DNA of 64,000 bases from Streptomyces sp. NBC_00443 (GCF_036014175.1 NZ_CP107917.1:4092001-4156000); one strand, 5' to 3'; shown: positions 1 through 9,292, numbered from the stretch's first letter. Numbers and translations: made by a program. The notes: a model not told the origin generated them from the sequence alone.

Positions 1-66
1 CGAGGGCGTTGCCGGGACCCTTCTTGCTGATCATTTCGCCGGACGCACGAGCTGTGCCAGCTGTGC

Positions 67-1617
67 CTATGACCTGGTCGGCTCGAGAAAGCCCTGCTCC
101 ACCAACAGCCGGATCTGTGCGGGCGTGCGGTCGCGGAGCAGCACCGGGTCCTCGCCCATGAGCTGGGCGATGGCGTCCAGAATGCGCCCCGCGCTCAGCG
201 AGCCGTCGCACACGCCCGCGAAGCCCGCGCCGACCGTGTCGACCTGGGTGGCCCGGCGCATGCCGCGGTGCTGTCGCAGCACCACGTGCTCCGGGTCCTC
301 GGCGCCGGGCATCCCGATCTGCTCCTGCACGATCTCGGCGACGAGCCTGAAGTGGGCCTCCAGCAGGGCCGCGTCGTCGTTGGCACGCAGGTAGTCGAGC
401 CGGTCGAAATGCACCCGGACCGTCTCCCCGAGCGGCTGCTCGACCGGGTGCGGCCACTCCTCCATCGTGATCGCGGGCACGGCGGCCGACGTCTTGCGCA
501 GGGTGATCCACCCGAACCCCACGGCCTTGACCTTGCGTGCCTCGAACTCGTCCAGCCACGCGTCGTAGCGCGCCTGGTACTGGACCGCGTCACCCCGGTG
601 GTCGCCGGCGTCCCTGAGCCACAGCTCGGCGTACTGCGAGACGTCCTGGACCTCGCGCTGCACGATCCACGCGTCGCACCCGCGCGGCACCCACGACCGC
701 AGCCTGTCCTGCCAGTCCTCCCCTTCCACGTGCTGCCAGTTGGCGAGGAACTGCGCGAACCCGCCCTCGCTCAGCCGCTCCCCCGCCCCCTGAACGATCG
801 ACCGGCACAGATCGTCCCCGCCCATCCCGCCGTCGCGGTACGTCAGCCGCGCGCCCGGCGAGATCACGAAAGGCGGGTTCGAGACAATCAGGTCGTACGT
901 CTCACCGTTCCTGAGCGGCTCGAACAGCGAACCCTCCCGCAGATCCGCGGCCGGGGCGCCGGACAGCGCGAGCGTGAGCGCGGTGATGTGCAGCGCGCGC
1001 GGGTTGAGGTCGGTCGCCGTCACGCGCGTGGCGTGCTGCGCGGCGTGCAGGGCCTGGATTCCGGAACCGGTCCCGAGGTCGAGGGCAGAGGAGACGGGCG
1101 TACGTACGGTGATGCCTGCGAGGGTCGTGGACGCGCCGCCGACGCCGAGGACGACACCCTGGTCCTTGCTGCCGATGCCACCGGCACCGCCGACCGCGCA
1201 CCCCAGGTCGGACACGATGAACCAGTCCTCGCCCGCGGGCCCGCCGTACGGCCGTACGTCGACGGTTGCGGCGACGTCGTCGCCGGGGTCCCCGGATGCG
1301 GCCGGGTTCGCGCCGACCCGGACCAGCCACCCGCTCTCCAGGCACGCGTCCACGGGCAGCACGCCCGCCACGCGCGCGTGCGGGACGGGCTGCTGCAACA
1401 GGAACAGCCGTACGAGCGCCTCCAGGGGCGTGTCGCCGCGGGTCGCCCGGAGCGCGGGCACGGTCTCGCTGCGCGCGAGCGCCGCGTACGCGGGCGCGCC
1501 GAGCAGTTCGAGCAACCCGTCGGCGGTGAAGGAGGCCCCGAGCAGGGCCTCCCGCAGCCGGGCGGCGACATCGTGGCGGTCGGAGGCGGGCAGGGCAGGC
1601 AGGCTGGAGTCACTCAC
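67..1617 (-). CDS. class I SAM-dependent methyltransferase (HemK-like fold)
   Basis: Predicted cytoplasmic methyltransferase of 516 residues. A SAM-binding motif I (DLGTGSGIQAL) lies near residue 177 and the catalytic motif IVSNPPF near residue 243. NPPF/Y is the signature of N-methyltransferases acting on amide or exocyclic amino groups, as in HemK/PrmC and RNA enzymes. The first 160 or so residues are an N-terminal domain and the last 200 a C-terminal extension that I cannot assign. Substrate is not readable from sequence. The start is a GTG with a GAGGG just upstream. It is transcribed the same way as the following lipoprotein gene, 36 bases away. Confidence 0.85.
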   Translation of the reverse strand: MSDSSLPALPASDRHDVAARLREALLGASFTADGLLELLGAPAYAALARSETVPALRATRGDTPLEALVRLFLLQQPVPHARVAGVLPVDACLESGWLVRVGANPAASGDPGDDVAATVDVRPYGGPAGEDWFIVSDLGCAVGGAGGIGSKDQGVVLGVGGASTTLAGITVRTPVSSALDLGTGSGIQALHAAQHATRVTATDLNPRALHITALTLALSGAPAADLREGSLFEPLRNGETYDLIVSNPPFVISPGARLTYRDGGMGGDDLCRSIVQGAGERLSEGGFAQFLANWQHVEGEDWQDRLRSWVPRGCDAWIVQREVQDVSQYAELWLRDAGDHRGDAVQYQARYDAWLDEFEARKVKAVGFGWITLRKTSAAVPAITMEEWPHPVEQPLGETVRVHFDRLDYLRANDDAALLEAHFRLVAEIVQEQIGMPGAEDPEHVVLRQHRGMRRATQVDTVGAGFAGVCDGSLSAGRILDAIAQLMGEDPVLLRDRTPAQIRLLVEQGFLEPTRS

Positions 1618-1653
1618 GCCCTCATTGTGACCCGCGCCCGCGCGCGGAGGGGC

Positions 1654-2250
1654 TCAGCTGCCGGCGGCGCCGGCCGACGCGGTCACCGCGGCGGCCTGCT
1701 TGCAGCCCTCCTGGGACGTGAGCGCCTTCTTGGTGTCGCCCGACTCCAGCGTCTTCAGCGCCTTGACCGCGCTCTTGCGCTGGGTCTCCACCTGCTTCAT
1801 CTCGGCGGACACGTCCTTCAGGCCGGACGCGAACTTCGCCTGGTTCTTGGTGTCCAGGCCGTCGACCCGCTTCTTCAGGTCGCCGTATGCCCCGGACAGG
1901 GCGGTGAGCTTCTTGACGACGTCCTGCTGGACCTTCGCGCCGTCCTCGACCCCGGGAGGCGCACCGGCGTTGCTGATGAGGGTCGCGCGCGCCTTGTAGC
2001 CGTCGGCAAGGTCCTGGAAGGCCTCGGAATCGGCCTGCTGGAGCTCCTTGGGCGTGCTGGTGGTGTCCTTGGCCGCCTTGGTGATCGCGACGTAGGCCGC
2101 CGAGATCTTGGCGTTCTGCGCCGGCACCGCGTCGCAGACCTTCTTGGCCCAGGCGTCCAGCTCCGGGTTGCCCTCGTCGCTCGTGCATCCCGTCAGCGCC
2201 AGCAGCAGCACCGCACCGCCGGACAGTGCGGCCGTGAGCTTCTTGTTCAC
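1654..2250 (-). CDS. small secreted lipoprotein
   Basis: A 198-residue protein with a lipoprotein signal: two Lys after the start, a hydrophobic stretch, and a lipobox ending in LTGC at residue 22. The mature protein is rich in Lys, Ala and Glu and looks helical, consistent with a soluble domain tethered outside the membrane. Four residues form the likely start context: a GTG preceded by GGAAGGG about nine bases upstream. No catalytic motif is visible and I do not recognise a named family. It sits between the methyltransferase and hppA on the same strand, with a 214-base gap containing an hppA terminator-like hairpin. Confidence 0.8.
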   Translation of the reverse strand: MNKKLTAALSGGAVLLLALTGCTSDEGNPELDAWAKKVCDAVPAQNAKISAAYVAITKAAKDTTSTPKELQQADSEAFQDLADGYKARATLISNAGAPPGVEDGAKVQQDVVKKLTALSGAYGDLKKRVDGLDTKNQAKFASGLKDVSAEMKQVETQRKSAVKALKTLESGDTKKALTSQEGCKQAAAVTASAGAAGS

Positions 2251-2400
2251 CGGTTTGGTCCCTTCCGTGGCTCTCGGCCAACGGACCTTACACGGATGCC
2301 GGGAGGCGGCTGCGCGCAGAATGCGGCATTCATGACGTTATCCAGGTTTTTACACCATGTGAGAGAAGGGTCACGGCTAGGGCGTGAACGGACACAAGGA

Positions 2401-2434
2401 GGGCGGGCGGCACGCCAACGCGCGCCGCCCGCCC
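2401..2434 (-). terminator. hairpin terminator after hppA
   Basis: Perfect 11-bp inverted repeat (GGGCGGGCGGC at 2401-2411 with GCCGCCCGCCC at 2424-2434) around a 12-base loop, about 30 bases past the hppA stop. There is only a weak T-rich stretch after it on the minus strand, as is common for Streptomyces terminators. Confidence 0.6.
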
Positions 2435-2464
2435 GCATCTTGAGCTGGGCCGTCGTAAGACCGC

Positions 2465-4870
2465 CTATGAAACCACCGCAGGATCGGCCGGCTTGGCCAC
2501 CCTGTCGGCGTTGCCTTCGTCACCCATCGCGATACCGCGCCGCTTGGAGACGTACACCGAGCCGACGATCACGAGGAGCGAGAGTACGGCGATCACGACC
2601 CGTACCCCGACGTTCTTGTCCTCGCCGTAGCTGAACTGGATGATCGCGGGCGCGATGAGCAGTGCGACCAGGTTCATCACCTTCAGCAGCGGGTTGATCG
2701 CGGGACCGGCGGTGTCCTTGAAGGGGTCGCCGACCGTGTCGCCGATCACCGTCGCGGCGTGGGCCTCGCTGCCCTTGCCGCCGTGGTGGCCGTCCTCGAC
2801 GAGCTTCTTGGCGTTGTCCCACGCGCCACCGGAGTTGGCGAGGAACACCGCCATCAGCGTGCCGCAACCGATCGCGCCCGCCAGGAACGCGCCCAGGGCA
2901 CCGACCCCGAGCGTGAACCCGATGAAGATGGGCGCCAATACGGCGAGCAGTCCGGGCGTGGCGAGCTCGCGCAGGGCATCCCTGGTGCAGATGTCGACGA
3001 CCTTGCCGTACTCCGGCTCCTCCGTGTAGTCCATGATCCCGGGGCGCTCACGGAACTGCCGCCGCACCTCGTACACCACGGAACCCGCCGACCGCGACAC
3101 GGCGCTGATGGCGAGCCCCGAGAAGAGGAACACGACCGCCGCACCGGCGATCAGGCCGACGAGGTTGTTGGGCTGCGAGATGTCCATCATCAGGTTCATC
3201 GGCGCGCCTTCGCCGCTGAGTTTCTCGCCCACGTCCCGCGCGCCGGTGGTGATGGCGTCGCGATACGACCCGAAGAGCGCCGCTGCCGCCAGGACGGCGG
3301 TGGCGATGGCGATGCCCTTGGTGATGGCCTTGGTGGTGTTGCCGACCGCGTCCAGGTTGGTGAGCACCTGGGCGCCCGCGCCCTGGACGTCGCCGGACAT
3401 CTCCGCGATGCCCTGCGCGTTGTCGGAGACCGGACCGAAGGTGTCCATGGCGACGATCACGCCGACCGTGGTGAGCAGACCGGTGCCGGCCAGCGCCACC
3501 GCGAACAGCGCCAGCATGATCGACGTGCCGCCGAGCAGGAACGCCCCGTAGACGCCGAGGCCGATCAACAAGGCGGTGTAGACGGCCGATTCGAGACCGA
3601 TCGAGATACCGGCGAGGACGACGGTGGCCGGACCGGTGAGCGAGGTCTTGCCGATGTCCATGACCGGGCGGCGGTTGGTCTCGGTGAAGTAGCCGGTCAG
3701 CTGCTGGATGACGGCGGCCAGCAGGATGCCGATGCCCACGGCGACGAGCGCGAGGATCCGCGGATCGCCGTCCTTGGCCGCGATGGCCGCGTCGGTGATG
3801 CCGTCGAGGTCGGCGTACGACGACGGCAGGTAGATGAAGACGGCGGCCGCGACCAGCACGATCGAGATCACCGCGGAGATGAAGAACCCGCGGTTGATCG
3901 CCGTCATGCCGCTGCGGTCGCTGCGGCGCGGTGCCACCGCGAAGATGCCGATCATCGCGGTGATCACGCCGATCGCGGGCACGATCAGCGGGAAGGCTAG
4001 CCCGGAGTCACCGAACGCCGCCGACCCGAGGATCAGCGCGGCGACCAGGGTCACGGCGTACGACTCGAAGAGGTCGGCCGCCATGCCCGCGCAGTCGCCG
4101 ACGTTGTCGCCCACATTGTCGGCGATGGTCGCGGCATTGCGCGGGTCGTCCTCCGGAATGCCCTGTTCGACCTTGCCGACCAGGTCGGCGCCGACGTCGG
4201 CGGCCTTGGTGAAGATGCCGCCGCCGACACGCATGAACATCGCGATCAGCGCGGCACCGAGACCGAATCCTTCGAGCACCTTCGGCGCGTCGGCCGCGTA
4301 CACCAGCACCACACAGGAGGCGCCCAGCAGACCGAGCCCCACCGTGAACATGCCGACGACGCCGCCGGTACGGAAAGCGATCTTCATGGCTTTGTGCGAG
4401 ACGGCGGTGAGATCCTTTTCCGGCTCACCCTCCGCCGGGGTCGCTTCCCGCGCGGCTGCGGCAACGCGCACATTGCTGCGCACGGCGAGCCACATGCCGA
4501 TATAACCGGTGGCCGCCGAGAACGCGGCGCCGATCAAGAAGAACACCGATCGGCCGATGCGCTGATTCCAGTCGTCCGCGGGCAGCAGCAGGAGCAGGAA
4601 GAACACGACGACGGCGAATACGCCGACCGTGCGCAGCTGCCGGGTCAGATAGGCGTTGGCGCCTTCCTGGACCGCGGCCGCGATCTTCTTCATGCTCTCG
4701 GTGCCCTCGCCCGCCGCGAGCACCTGGCGCACCAGGACTCCGGCGACCACGAGCGCTGCCAGCGCGACGACGCCGATGATCGTGATGATGATCCGGTTGT
4801 CGTCCGTCAGCACTGCGGCTGCGAGGGTAGTGGGATGGTCCAGCTGATGAGGGGTAGAAAGCCCCGCCAT
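2465..4870 (-). CDS. hppA: K+-insensitive pyrophosphate-energised proton pump
   Basis: Membrane-bound H+-translocating pyrophosphatase (801 residues, many hydrophobic segments). It couples hydrolysis of inorganic pyrophosphate to proton export. The PPi-binding signature DVGADLVGKVE is at residues 225-235, followed by the acidic DNVGDNVGDCAG segment at 251-262; a second acidic cluster is near the C-terminus (VIGDTVGDPFKDTAGPAIN region). Lys514 in GNTTKAITKG occupies the position where K+-independent enzymes carry Lys and K+-dependent ones carry Ala, so this should be the K+-independent subtype. The ATG is preceded by AGGAGGACGA, a strong ribosome site. In S. coelicolor the orthologue is likewise next to the bldG locus. 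Confidence 0.97.
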   Translation of the reverse strand: MAGLSTPHQLDHPTTLAAAVLTDDNRIIITIIGVVALAALVVAGVLVRQVLAAGEGTESMKKIAAAVQEGANAYLTRQLRTVGVFAVVVFFLLLLLPADDWNQRIGRSVFFLIGAAFSAATGYIGMWLAVRSNVRVAAAAREATPAEGEPEKDLTAVSHKAMKIAFRTGGVVGMFTVGLGLLGASCVVLVYAADAPKVLEGFGLGAALIAMFMRVGGGIFTKAADVGADLVGKVEQGIPEDDPRNAATIADNVGDNVGDCAGMAADLFESYAVTLVAALILGSAAFGDSGLAFPLIVPAIGVITAMIGIFAVAPRRSDRSGMTAINRGFFISAVISIVLVAAAVFIYLPSSYADLDGITDAAIAAKDGDPRILALVAVGIGILLAAVIQQLTGYFTETNRRPVMDIGKTSLTGPATVVLAGISIGLESAVYTALLIGLGVYGAFLLGGTSIMLALFAVALAGTGLLTTVGVIVAMDTFGPVSDNAQGIAEMSGDVQGAGAQVLTNLDAVGNTTKAITKGIAIATAVLAAAALFGSYRDAITTGARDVGEKLSGEGAPMNLMMDISQPNNLVGLIAGAAVVFLFSGLAISAVSRSAGSVVYEVRRQFRERPGIMDYTEEPEYGKVVDICTRDALRELATPGLLAVLAPIFIGFTLGVGALGAFLAGAIGCGTLMAVFLANSGGAWDNAKKLVEDGHHGGKGSEAHAATVIGDTVGDPFKDTAGPAINPLLKVMNLVALLIAPAIIQFSYGEDKNVGVRVVIAVLSLLVIVGSVYVSKRRGIAMGDEGNADRVAKPADPAVVS

Positions 4871-5115
4871 TCGTCCTCCTTGACGCTTGGGCTGAGCTCA
4901 AGATGTGGACGGATTCTAGGTACCGGAACCTGATCAAAACAGAGCGCGGTAAGCGGAATCAGCCTTCACATGCCGTTCAGCAAATGATCGACGTACCGCC
5001 ACAGAACCCGAAAGCGCTAATGCCTCAAAACCATTGACGCCCGCGTTTACTTGATCAAATTATCGGCAGATTGATCGTGAATTTATTCACGAATTCCGCA
5101 CGCTCTCCGAGAAAA
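4871..5115. other. AT-rich spacer with hppA promoter region and an 18-bp palindrome
   Basis: This gene-free stretch is conspicuously AT-richer than its surroundings and must hold the hppA promoter (hppA starts at 4870, minus strand). It contains a perfect 7+4+7 inverted repeat TCGTGAA-TTTA-TTCACGA at 5075-5092 and several TGATC motifs (5052, 5071). The palindrome has the look of an operator for a dimeric repressor, but no regulator can be named. No coding sequence is supported. Confidence 0.5.
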
Positions 5116-5150
5116 CGCGAAGGGGCCCTGCTCAGCAGGGCCCCTTCGCG
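5116..5150 (-). terminator. strong intrinsic terminator after the bldG-side operon
   Basis: Perfect 16-bp stem (5116-5131 with 5135-5150) closed by a TCA loop, followed on the minus strand by TTTTC. It lies 22 bases downstream of the stop of the anti-sigma-like gene and ends the bldG transcript. Confidence 0.9.
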
Positions 5151-5172
5151 ATGTGACGGGTGGGTAACTCGG

Positions 5173-5610
5173 TCAGGCGAGCACCACGGCCGGCGGTGTG
5201 GTCGGCCAGGTCATACGGATCAGCCCACCGTGCTCCCCCGCGGAGACCTCGACGTCGTCGACGAGTCCGCTGATGACCGCGAGGCCCATCTCGTCCTCCT
5301 CGGCCTCCACTTCGCCGTCGCCGCCCGCGGCACCGGCTGCCCGGTCACCGGGAACGGAGCGTGGTGCCTCGTCGCCGACCTCGATGGAGAACTGTTTCTC
5401 CTCCTCGATCAGCGCCACCTTCACCGGCGCCGTGATGCCGACGCTCTGGTGCAGTCCGACGGCACGGGTGCAGGCCTCGCCGACGGCGAGCCTGACCTCG
5501 TCGAGTACGGCCTCGTCCACTCCGGCCCTGCGCGCCACCGCTGCCGCCACCAGTCGGGCGGTCCTGACGTGCTCGGGCAGCGCGCTGAAGCGGAGTTCAA
5601 CGGTGGCCAT
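5173..5610 (-). CDS. HATPase-like anti-sigma factor paired with BldG
   Basis: A 145-residue protein of the RsbW/SpoIIAB GHKL type, immediately downstream of bldG as in S. coelicolor (SCO3548, described as ApgA). Members bind a sigma factor and phosphorylate the antagonist. Here the N-box region reads VGEACTRAV: the Glu is kept but the Mg-binding Asn expected in EACTNA is Arg. The G1-like segment EDEMGLAVISGLV is preceded by an acidic Gly/Ala/Glu insertion (about residues 95-113). The protein may thus bind ATP weakly or act only as a partner-switching module. The start ATG is 123 bases after the bldG stop; co-transcription is likely. Confidence 0.9.
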   Translation of the reverse strand: MATVELRFSALPEHVRTARLVAAAVARRAGVDEAVLDEVRLAVGEACTRAVGLHQSVGITAPVKVALIEEEKQFSIEVGDEAPRSVPGDRAAGAAGGDGEVEAEEDEMGLAVISGLVDDVEVSAGEHGGLIRMTWPTTPPAVVLA

Positions 5611-5733
5611 GCATCCCCCTCAGAACTACGGGCGTGCTGTCGGGGGACCGGGCCGCCCACAGCCCAATCCCCCTTCACTTTCACCTTCTGCGCACCCGCG
5701 CACGCCGCCGTACGGCGTGCCCGGGTCCGATGA

Positions 5734-6075
5734 TCAGTCGGTCGCCGCTACCGCTTCCTCGACCGAGGTGTGGATCGGGAACACCTTGGTGAGGCCGGTG
5801 ATACGGAAGATCTTCAGAATGCGCTCCTGGTTGCAGACCAGGCGCAGGGAGCCCTCATGGGCACGCACACGCTTCAGGCCGCCGACCAGTACGCCGAGCC
5901 CGGTGGAGTCGAGGAAGTCCACGCCCTCCATGTCGACGACGAGGTGGAAACTCCCGTCGTTCACCAGCTCGACCAACTGCTCGCGCAGCTTGGGCGCGGT
6001 ATATACGTCGATTTCGCCACCGACCTCGACGACCGTACGATCGCCGACGGTACGGGTCGACAGGGACAGGTCCAC
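5734..6075 (-). CDS. bldG: anti-sigma factor antagonist BldG
   Basis: STAS-domain protein of 113 residues, matching the length and sequence style of BldG. The phosphoacceptor is Ser57 in [15 protein letters not shown], the residue phosphorylated in SpoIIAA-type antagonists and in BldG. BldG is required in Streptomyces for aerial mycelium formation and antibiotic production, acting by binding anti-sigma factors such as the downstream protein and UshX/RsbA types. The gene is divergent from the helicase at 6239, so the 163-base gap holds both promoters. The ATG is preceded by AGGATCC rather than a perfect ribosome site. Confidence 0.97.
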
Positions 6076-6238
6076 GGATCCTCCAGCACCTTGCTATCGA
6101 GCGGTCGTCCCTTAGGACACCTCGGCTTACAGCCCCCAGGACGGTTCGCCAGCCGCGATGGCATTCAATCACTTACCGGCAGGCGTGCACGACGCCTTGG
6201 TCCCATTGTCCGTCACGCCAGTGACACACTCGGTGCCG

Positions 6239-9200
6239 ATGGCCAACAATCTCCGATCCGATCGATCCCCGACGGGCCCCGTGTCCCGGGTGGACCCGGG
6301 CACGCTGCTGGGACGGCTCGCCTCGGGGCCGAACCGGGCTTCGCGCATCACTCATACGGAGCATGTGCCCCCGCGCGCCGGTCGCCATGCCGTCTGGCCT
6401 GACCGGATCCGCGCTGAGGTCATCGCCGCGGTGCAGACGGCCGGAATCGAACATCCCTGGGCCCACCAGGCACTCGCCGCCGAGCACGCCCTGGACGGCG
6501 ACTCGGTGGTCATCGCCACGGGCACGGCGTCGGGCAAGTCGCTGGCCTACCTGGTGCCGGTCCTCTCGACGCTTCTGGACGGCTCCGAGGCGCCGAACGG
6601 ACGCGGCGCCACCGCCCTCTACCTGGCTCCGACCAAGGCTCTTGCGGCGGATCAGTGCCGTTCGGTGAAGAAACTTTCACATCCGCTGGGCAATTCCGTA
6701 CGGTCTGCCGTGTACGACGGCGATACTCCGTTCGAGGAACGCGAGTGGATCCGCCAGTACGCCAACTACGTCCTGACCAACCCCGACATGCTGCATCGCG
6801 GCATACTCCCGTCCCACCCCCGCTGGTCCTCCTTCCTGAAGGCGCTGAAGTACGTCGTCATCGACGAGTGCCACACCTACCGCGGCGTCTTCGGCTCCCA
6901 CGTCGCCCAGGTCCTGCGCCGCCTGCGCCGCCTGTGCGCCCGCTACGGCGCCTCTCCCGTCTTCCTGCTGGCCTCCGCGACCGCCGCCGAGCCCGGGGTC
7001 GCCGCCGGCCGTCTCACCGGCCTCCCGGTGGTGGAGGTCGCCGACGACGCCTCCCCGCGCGGCGAGCTGGTCTTCGCCCTCTGGGAGCCCCCGCTCACCG
7101 AGCTCCAGGGCGAGAGGGGCGCCCCCGTCCGCCGTACCGCCACCGCCGAAACGGCCGAACTCCTGACCGACCTCGCCGTCCAGGGCACCCGCACAGTCGC
7201 CTTCGTACGCTCCCGGCGCGGCGCCGAGCTGATCTCGGTCATCGCCCAGGAACGCCTCGCCGAGGTCGACCGCTCCCTCGCCCGGCGTGTCGCGGCGTAC
7301 CGCGGCGGCTACCTCCCCGAGGAACGCCGCGCCCTGGAACAGGCCCTCCACTCCGGCGAACTCCTAGGCCTCGCCGCCACCACCGCCCTGGAACTCGGCA
7401 TCGACGTCTCCGGCCTGGACGCCGTACTGATCGCCGGCTACCCGGGCACGCGTGCGTCCCTGTGGCAGCAGGCAGGCCGGGCAGGCCGCTCCGGGCAGGG
7501 CGCGCTGGCCGTCCTGGTCGCCCGCGACGACCCGCTGGACACGTACCTCGTCCACCATCCCGAGGCCCTGTTCGACCGTCCGGTGGAGTCGACGGTCCTC
7601 GACCCCGACAACCCGTACGTCCTGGCCCCCCACCTGTGCGCCGCGGCCGCCGAAATCCCGCTGACGGACGAGGACCTGGCACTGTTCGGCCCCGAGACCG
7701 AGGCGCTGTTGCCGCAGCTGGAGGCCGCGAAGCTGTTGCGCCGCCGCACGAAGGCCTGGCACTGGACGCGCCGGGAAAGGGCCGCCGACCTGACCGACAT
7801 CCGCGGCGAGGGCGGCCGTCCGGTCCAGGTCGTCGAGTCCGGGACGGGCCGGCTGCTCGGCACCGTCGACGCGGGCGCCGCGCACGGCACGGTGCACGAG
7901 GGTGCGGTGCATCTGCACCAGGGCCGTACGTACCTGGTGCGCTCCCTCGACCTGGAGGACTCGGTCGCCCTGGTCGAGGAGGCCTCCCCGTCGTACTCGA
8001 CGGTCGCCCGCGACACTACGGCGATCTCCGTCCTGGAGACGGACATCGAGGTCCCGTGGGGTGACGGCCGCCTCTGCTACGGCTCCGTCGAGGTCACCAA
8101 CCAGGTGGTCTCCTTCCTGCGGCGCCGACTGATCACCGGCGAAGTACTGGGCGAGACGAAACTCGACCTCCCTCCTCGTACGCTGCGCACGCGCGCAGTG
8201 TGGTGGACGGTCACCGAGGACCAGCTGGACGAGGCCCGGATCAACCCGGAGATCCTCGGCGGCGCCCTGCACGCCGCCGAGCACGCCTCGATCGGCCTGC
8301 TGCCCCTCTTCGCGACCTGCGACCGCTGGGACATCGGCGGCGTCTCGATCCCGCTGCACCCCGACACGCTGCTCCCGACGGTCTTCGTCTACGACGGCCA
8401 CCCCGGCGGCGCGGGCTTCGCCGAGCGCGCCTTCCACACCGCCCGCAGCTGGCTCACCGCCACCCGCCAGGCCATCGCCTCCTGCGAGTGCGACGCCGGC
8501 TGCCCGTCCTGCATCCAGTCCCCCAAGTGCGGCAACGGCAACGATCCGCTGCACAAGCGGGGGCGGTGCGGCTGCTCACTGTGCTGTTGCGGGGGGCGCC
8601 GGAGGAGATGGTGGAGACGGCGGAGGCTGGGGTGGGTGAGGGCGGGGGTTCGGCCCGGGGTGAGGGCGCGGCGCCTGGCCGGGGTGAAGGCGCGGCGCCT
8701 CGCCGTGGTGAGGGCGCGGCGCCTGGCCGGGGTGAAGGCGCGGCGCCTCGCCGTGGTGAAGGCGCGGCGCCTCGCCGTGGTGAAGGCGCGGCGCCTCGCC
8801 TGGATGAGGCCGGGCCGCCTGGCCTGGGTGACGGTGATGGGTCCGGCCGGGGCGGGGACGGGGAGGTTGCCTTGGAGCGGGAGGGGGACGCCACCGCGGA
8901 ACAGGCTGGGGCTGCTGTCGTTGCGGATCGGGAAGGTGAGCTGTCACGGACGGGTAGGCGGAGGCTGCCCCGGGCCCTCACGGCGGACCCGGCCTCGGAC
9001 CTCGGACCCCGGACCCGGCCTCGGACCCGGCCTCGGACCCCGGACCCGGCCTCGGACCCCAGGCCCCGGGTGCGCGGCTGTCCCGCACCGGAGGGGAGAG
9101 CCAGTCCCCGGCCCCAGAGGGCGAGTCCGTCCCGAACCGGGCGGGAGCGAGCCTGCCCCACCCCTGGTGGCAGGGGGAGCCGTCGGTGGCTGCGTAACCG

Positions 9201-9292
9201 GTCAGGGAGGCGGTGTCGGCCGGCCGGTGCCCTCAAGGAGATTCTGCGGACTCCCCGTCAACCGGTCCCTCCCCTCAGGGCCTAACGGCTGA
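6239..9292 (+). CDS. DEAD/DEAH-box helicase with DUF1998 domain (frameshift near C-terminus)
   Basis: Large SF2 helicase related to the actinobacterial Rv3649 / YprA (MrfA) group. Walker A ATGTASGKS near residue 100, DECH box in VIDECHTYRG, helicase C-terminal motifs ending in QQAGRAGRSGQ, then a DUF1998 region with a four-Cys cluster (CECDAGCPSCIQSPKCGNG). I chose ATG 6239 (MANNLRSDRS) over an in-frame ATG 81 bases upstream because family homology starts later. Immediately after the Cys cluster a run of five G (8559-8563) shifts the frame: with six G the protein would continue RGAVRLLTVLLRGAP, the expected family ending, and stop at 9285. As read, the last 240 residues are out of frame and the ORF stops at 9292. 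Either frame runs through minisatellites and overlaps the convergent TadE-like gene by about 90 bases. Confidence 0.9.
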   Translation: MANNLRSDRSPTGPVSRVDPGTLLGRLASGPNRASRITHTEHVPPRAGRHAVWPDRIRAEVIAAVQTAGIEHPWAHQALAAEHALDGDSVVIATGTASGKSLAYLVPVLSTLLDGSEAPNGRGATALYLAPTKALAADQCRSVKKLSHPLGNSVRSAVYDGDTPFEEREWIRQYANYVLTNPDMLHRGILPSHPRWSSFLKALKYVVIDECHTYRGVFGSHVAQVLRRLRRLCARYGASPVFLLASATAAEPGVAAGRLTGLPVVEVADDASPRGELVFALWEPPLTELQGERGAPVRRTATAETAELLTDLAVQGTRTVAFVRSRRGAELISVIAQERLAEVDRSLARRVAAYRGGYLPEERRALEQALHSGELLGLAATTALELGIDVSGLDAVLIAGYPGTRASLWQQAGRAGRSGQGALAVLVARDDPLDTYLVHHPEALFDRPVESTVLDPDNPYVLAPHLCAAAAEIPLTDEDLALFGPETEALLPQLEAAKLLRRRTKAWHWTRRERAADLTDIRGEGGRPVQVVESGTGRLLGTVDAGAAHGTVHEGAVHLHQGRTYLVRSLDLEDSVALVEEASPSYSTVARDTTAISVLETDIEVPWGDGRLCYGSVEVTNQVVSFLRRRLITGEVLGETKLDLPPRTLRTRAVWWTVTEDQLDEARINPEILGGALHAAEHASIGLLPLFATCDRWDIGGVSIPLHPDTLLPTVFVYDGHPGGAGFAERAFHTARSWLTATRQAIASCECDAGCPSCIQSPKCGNGNDPLHKRGRCGCSLCCCGGRRRRWWRRRRLGWVRAGVRPGVRARRLAGVKARRLAVVRARRLAGVKARRLAVVKARRLAVVKARRLAWMRPGRLAWVTVMGPAGAGTGRLPWSGRGTPPRNRLGLLSLRIGKVSCHGRVGGGCPGPSRRTRPRTSDPGPGLGPGLGPRTRPRTPGPGCAAVPHRRGEPVPGPRGRVRPEPGGSEPAPPLVAGGAVGGCVTGQGGGVGRPVPSRRFCGLPVNRSLPSGPNG
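8659..8802 (+). repeat. 24-bp minisatellite, six copies, in helicase C-terminal tail
   Basis: Six consecutive 24-base units starting GGTGAGGGCGCGGCGCCT or GGTGAAGGCGCGGCGCCT, beginning at 8659, 8683, 8707, 8731, 8755 and 8779. In the restored helicase frame they encode GEGAAPGR/GEGAAPRR octapeptides; units alternate between the two forms, suggesting duplication of a 48-bp pair. Confidence 0.95.
8985..9060 (+). repeat. GGACCCGGCCTC-type short tandem repeats
   Basis: Degenerate 12-18 base units of GGACCCGGCCTC and GGACCTC/GGACCCC fill this stretch, inside the helicase tail and about 140 bases before the convergent TadE-like gene ends. It encodes Pro/Arg/Thr/Asp-rich low-complexity sequence in every frame. 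Confidence 0.85.

Noticed and set aside
1..34. ATG at 34 on the minus strand (MISKKGPGNAL) as the 5' end of a gene running off the left edge
   Set aside because: Only eleven codons are visible, with no ribosome site and no recognisable family start; cannot be supported.
268..2634. 788-codon plus-strand frame
   Set aside because: Antisense to the methyltransferase, lipoprotein and hppA end, crossing three convincing genes; no motif.
8559..9292. Programmed frameshift in the helicase
   Set aside because: No slippery heptamer, pseudoknot or upstream stem is evident. Three other genes show the same homopolymer loss, so error or plain mutation is simpler.
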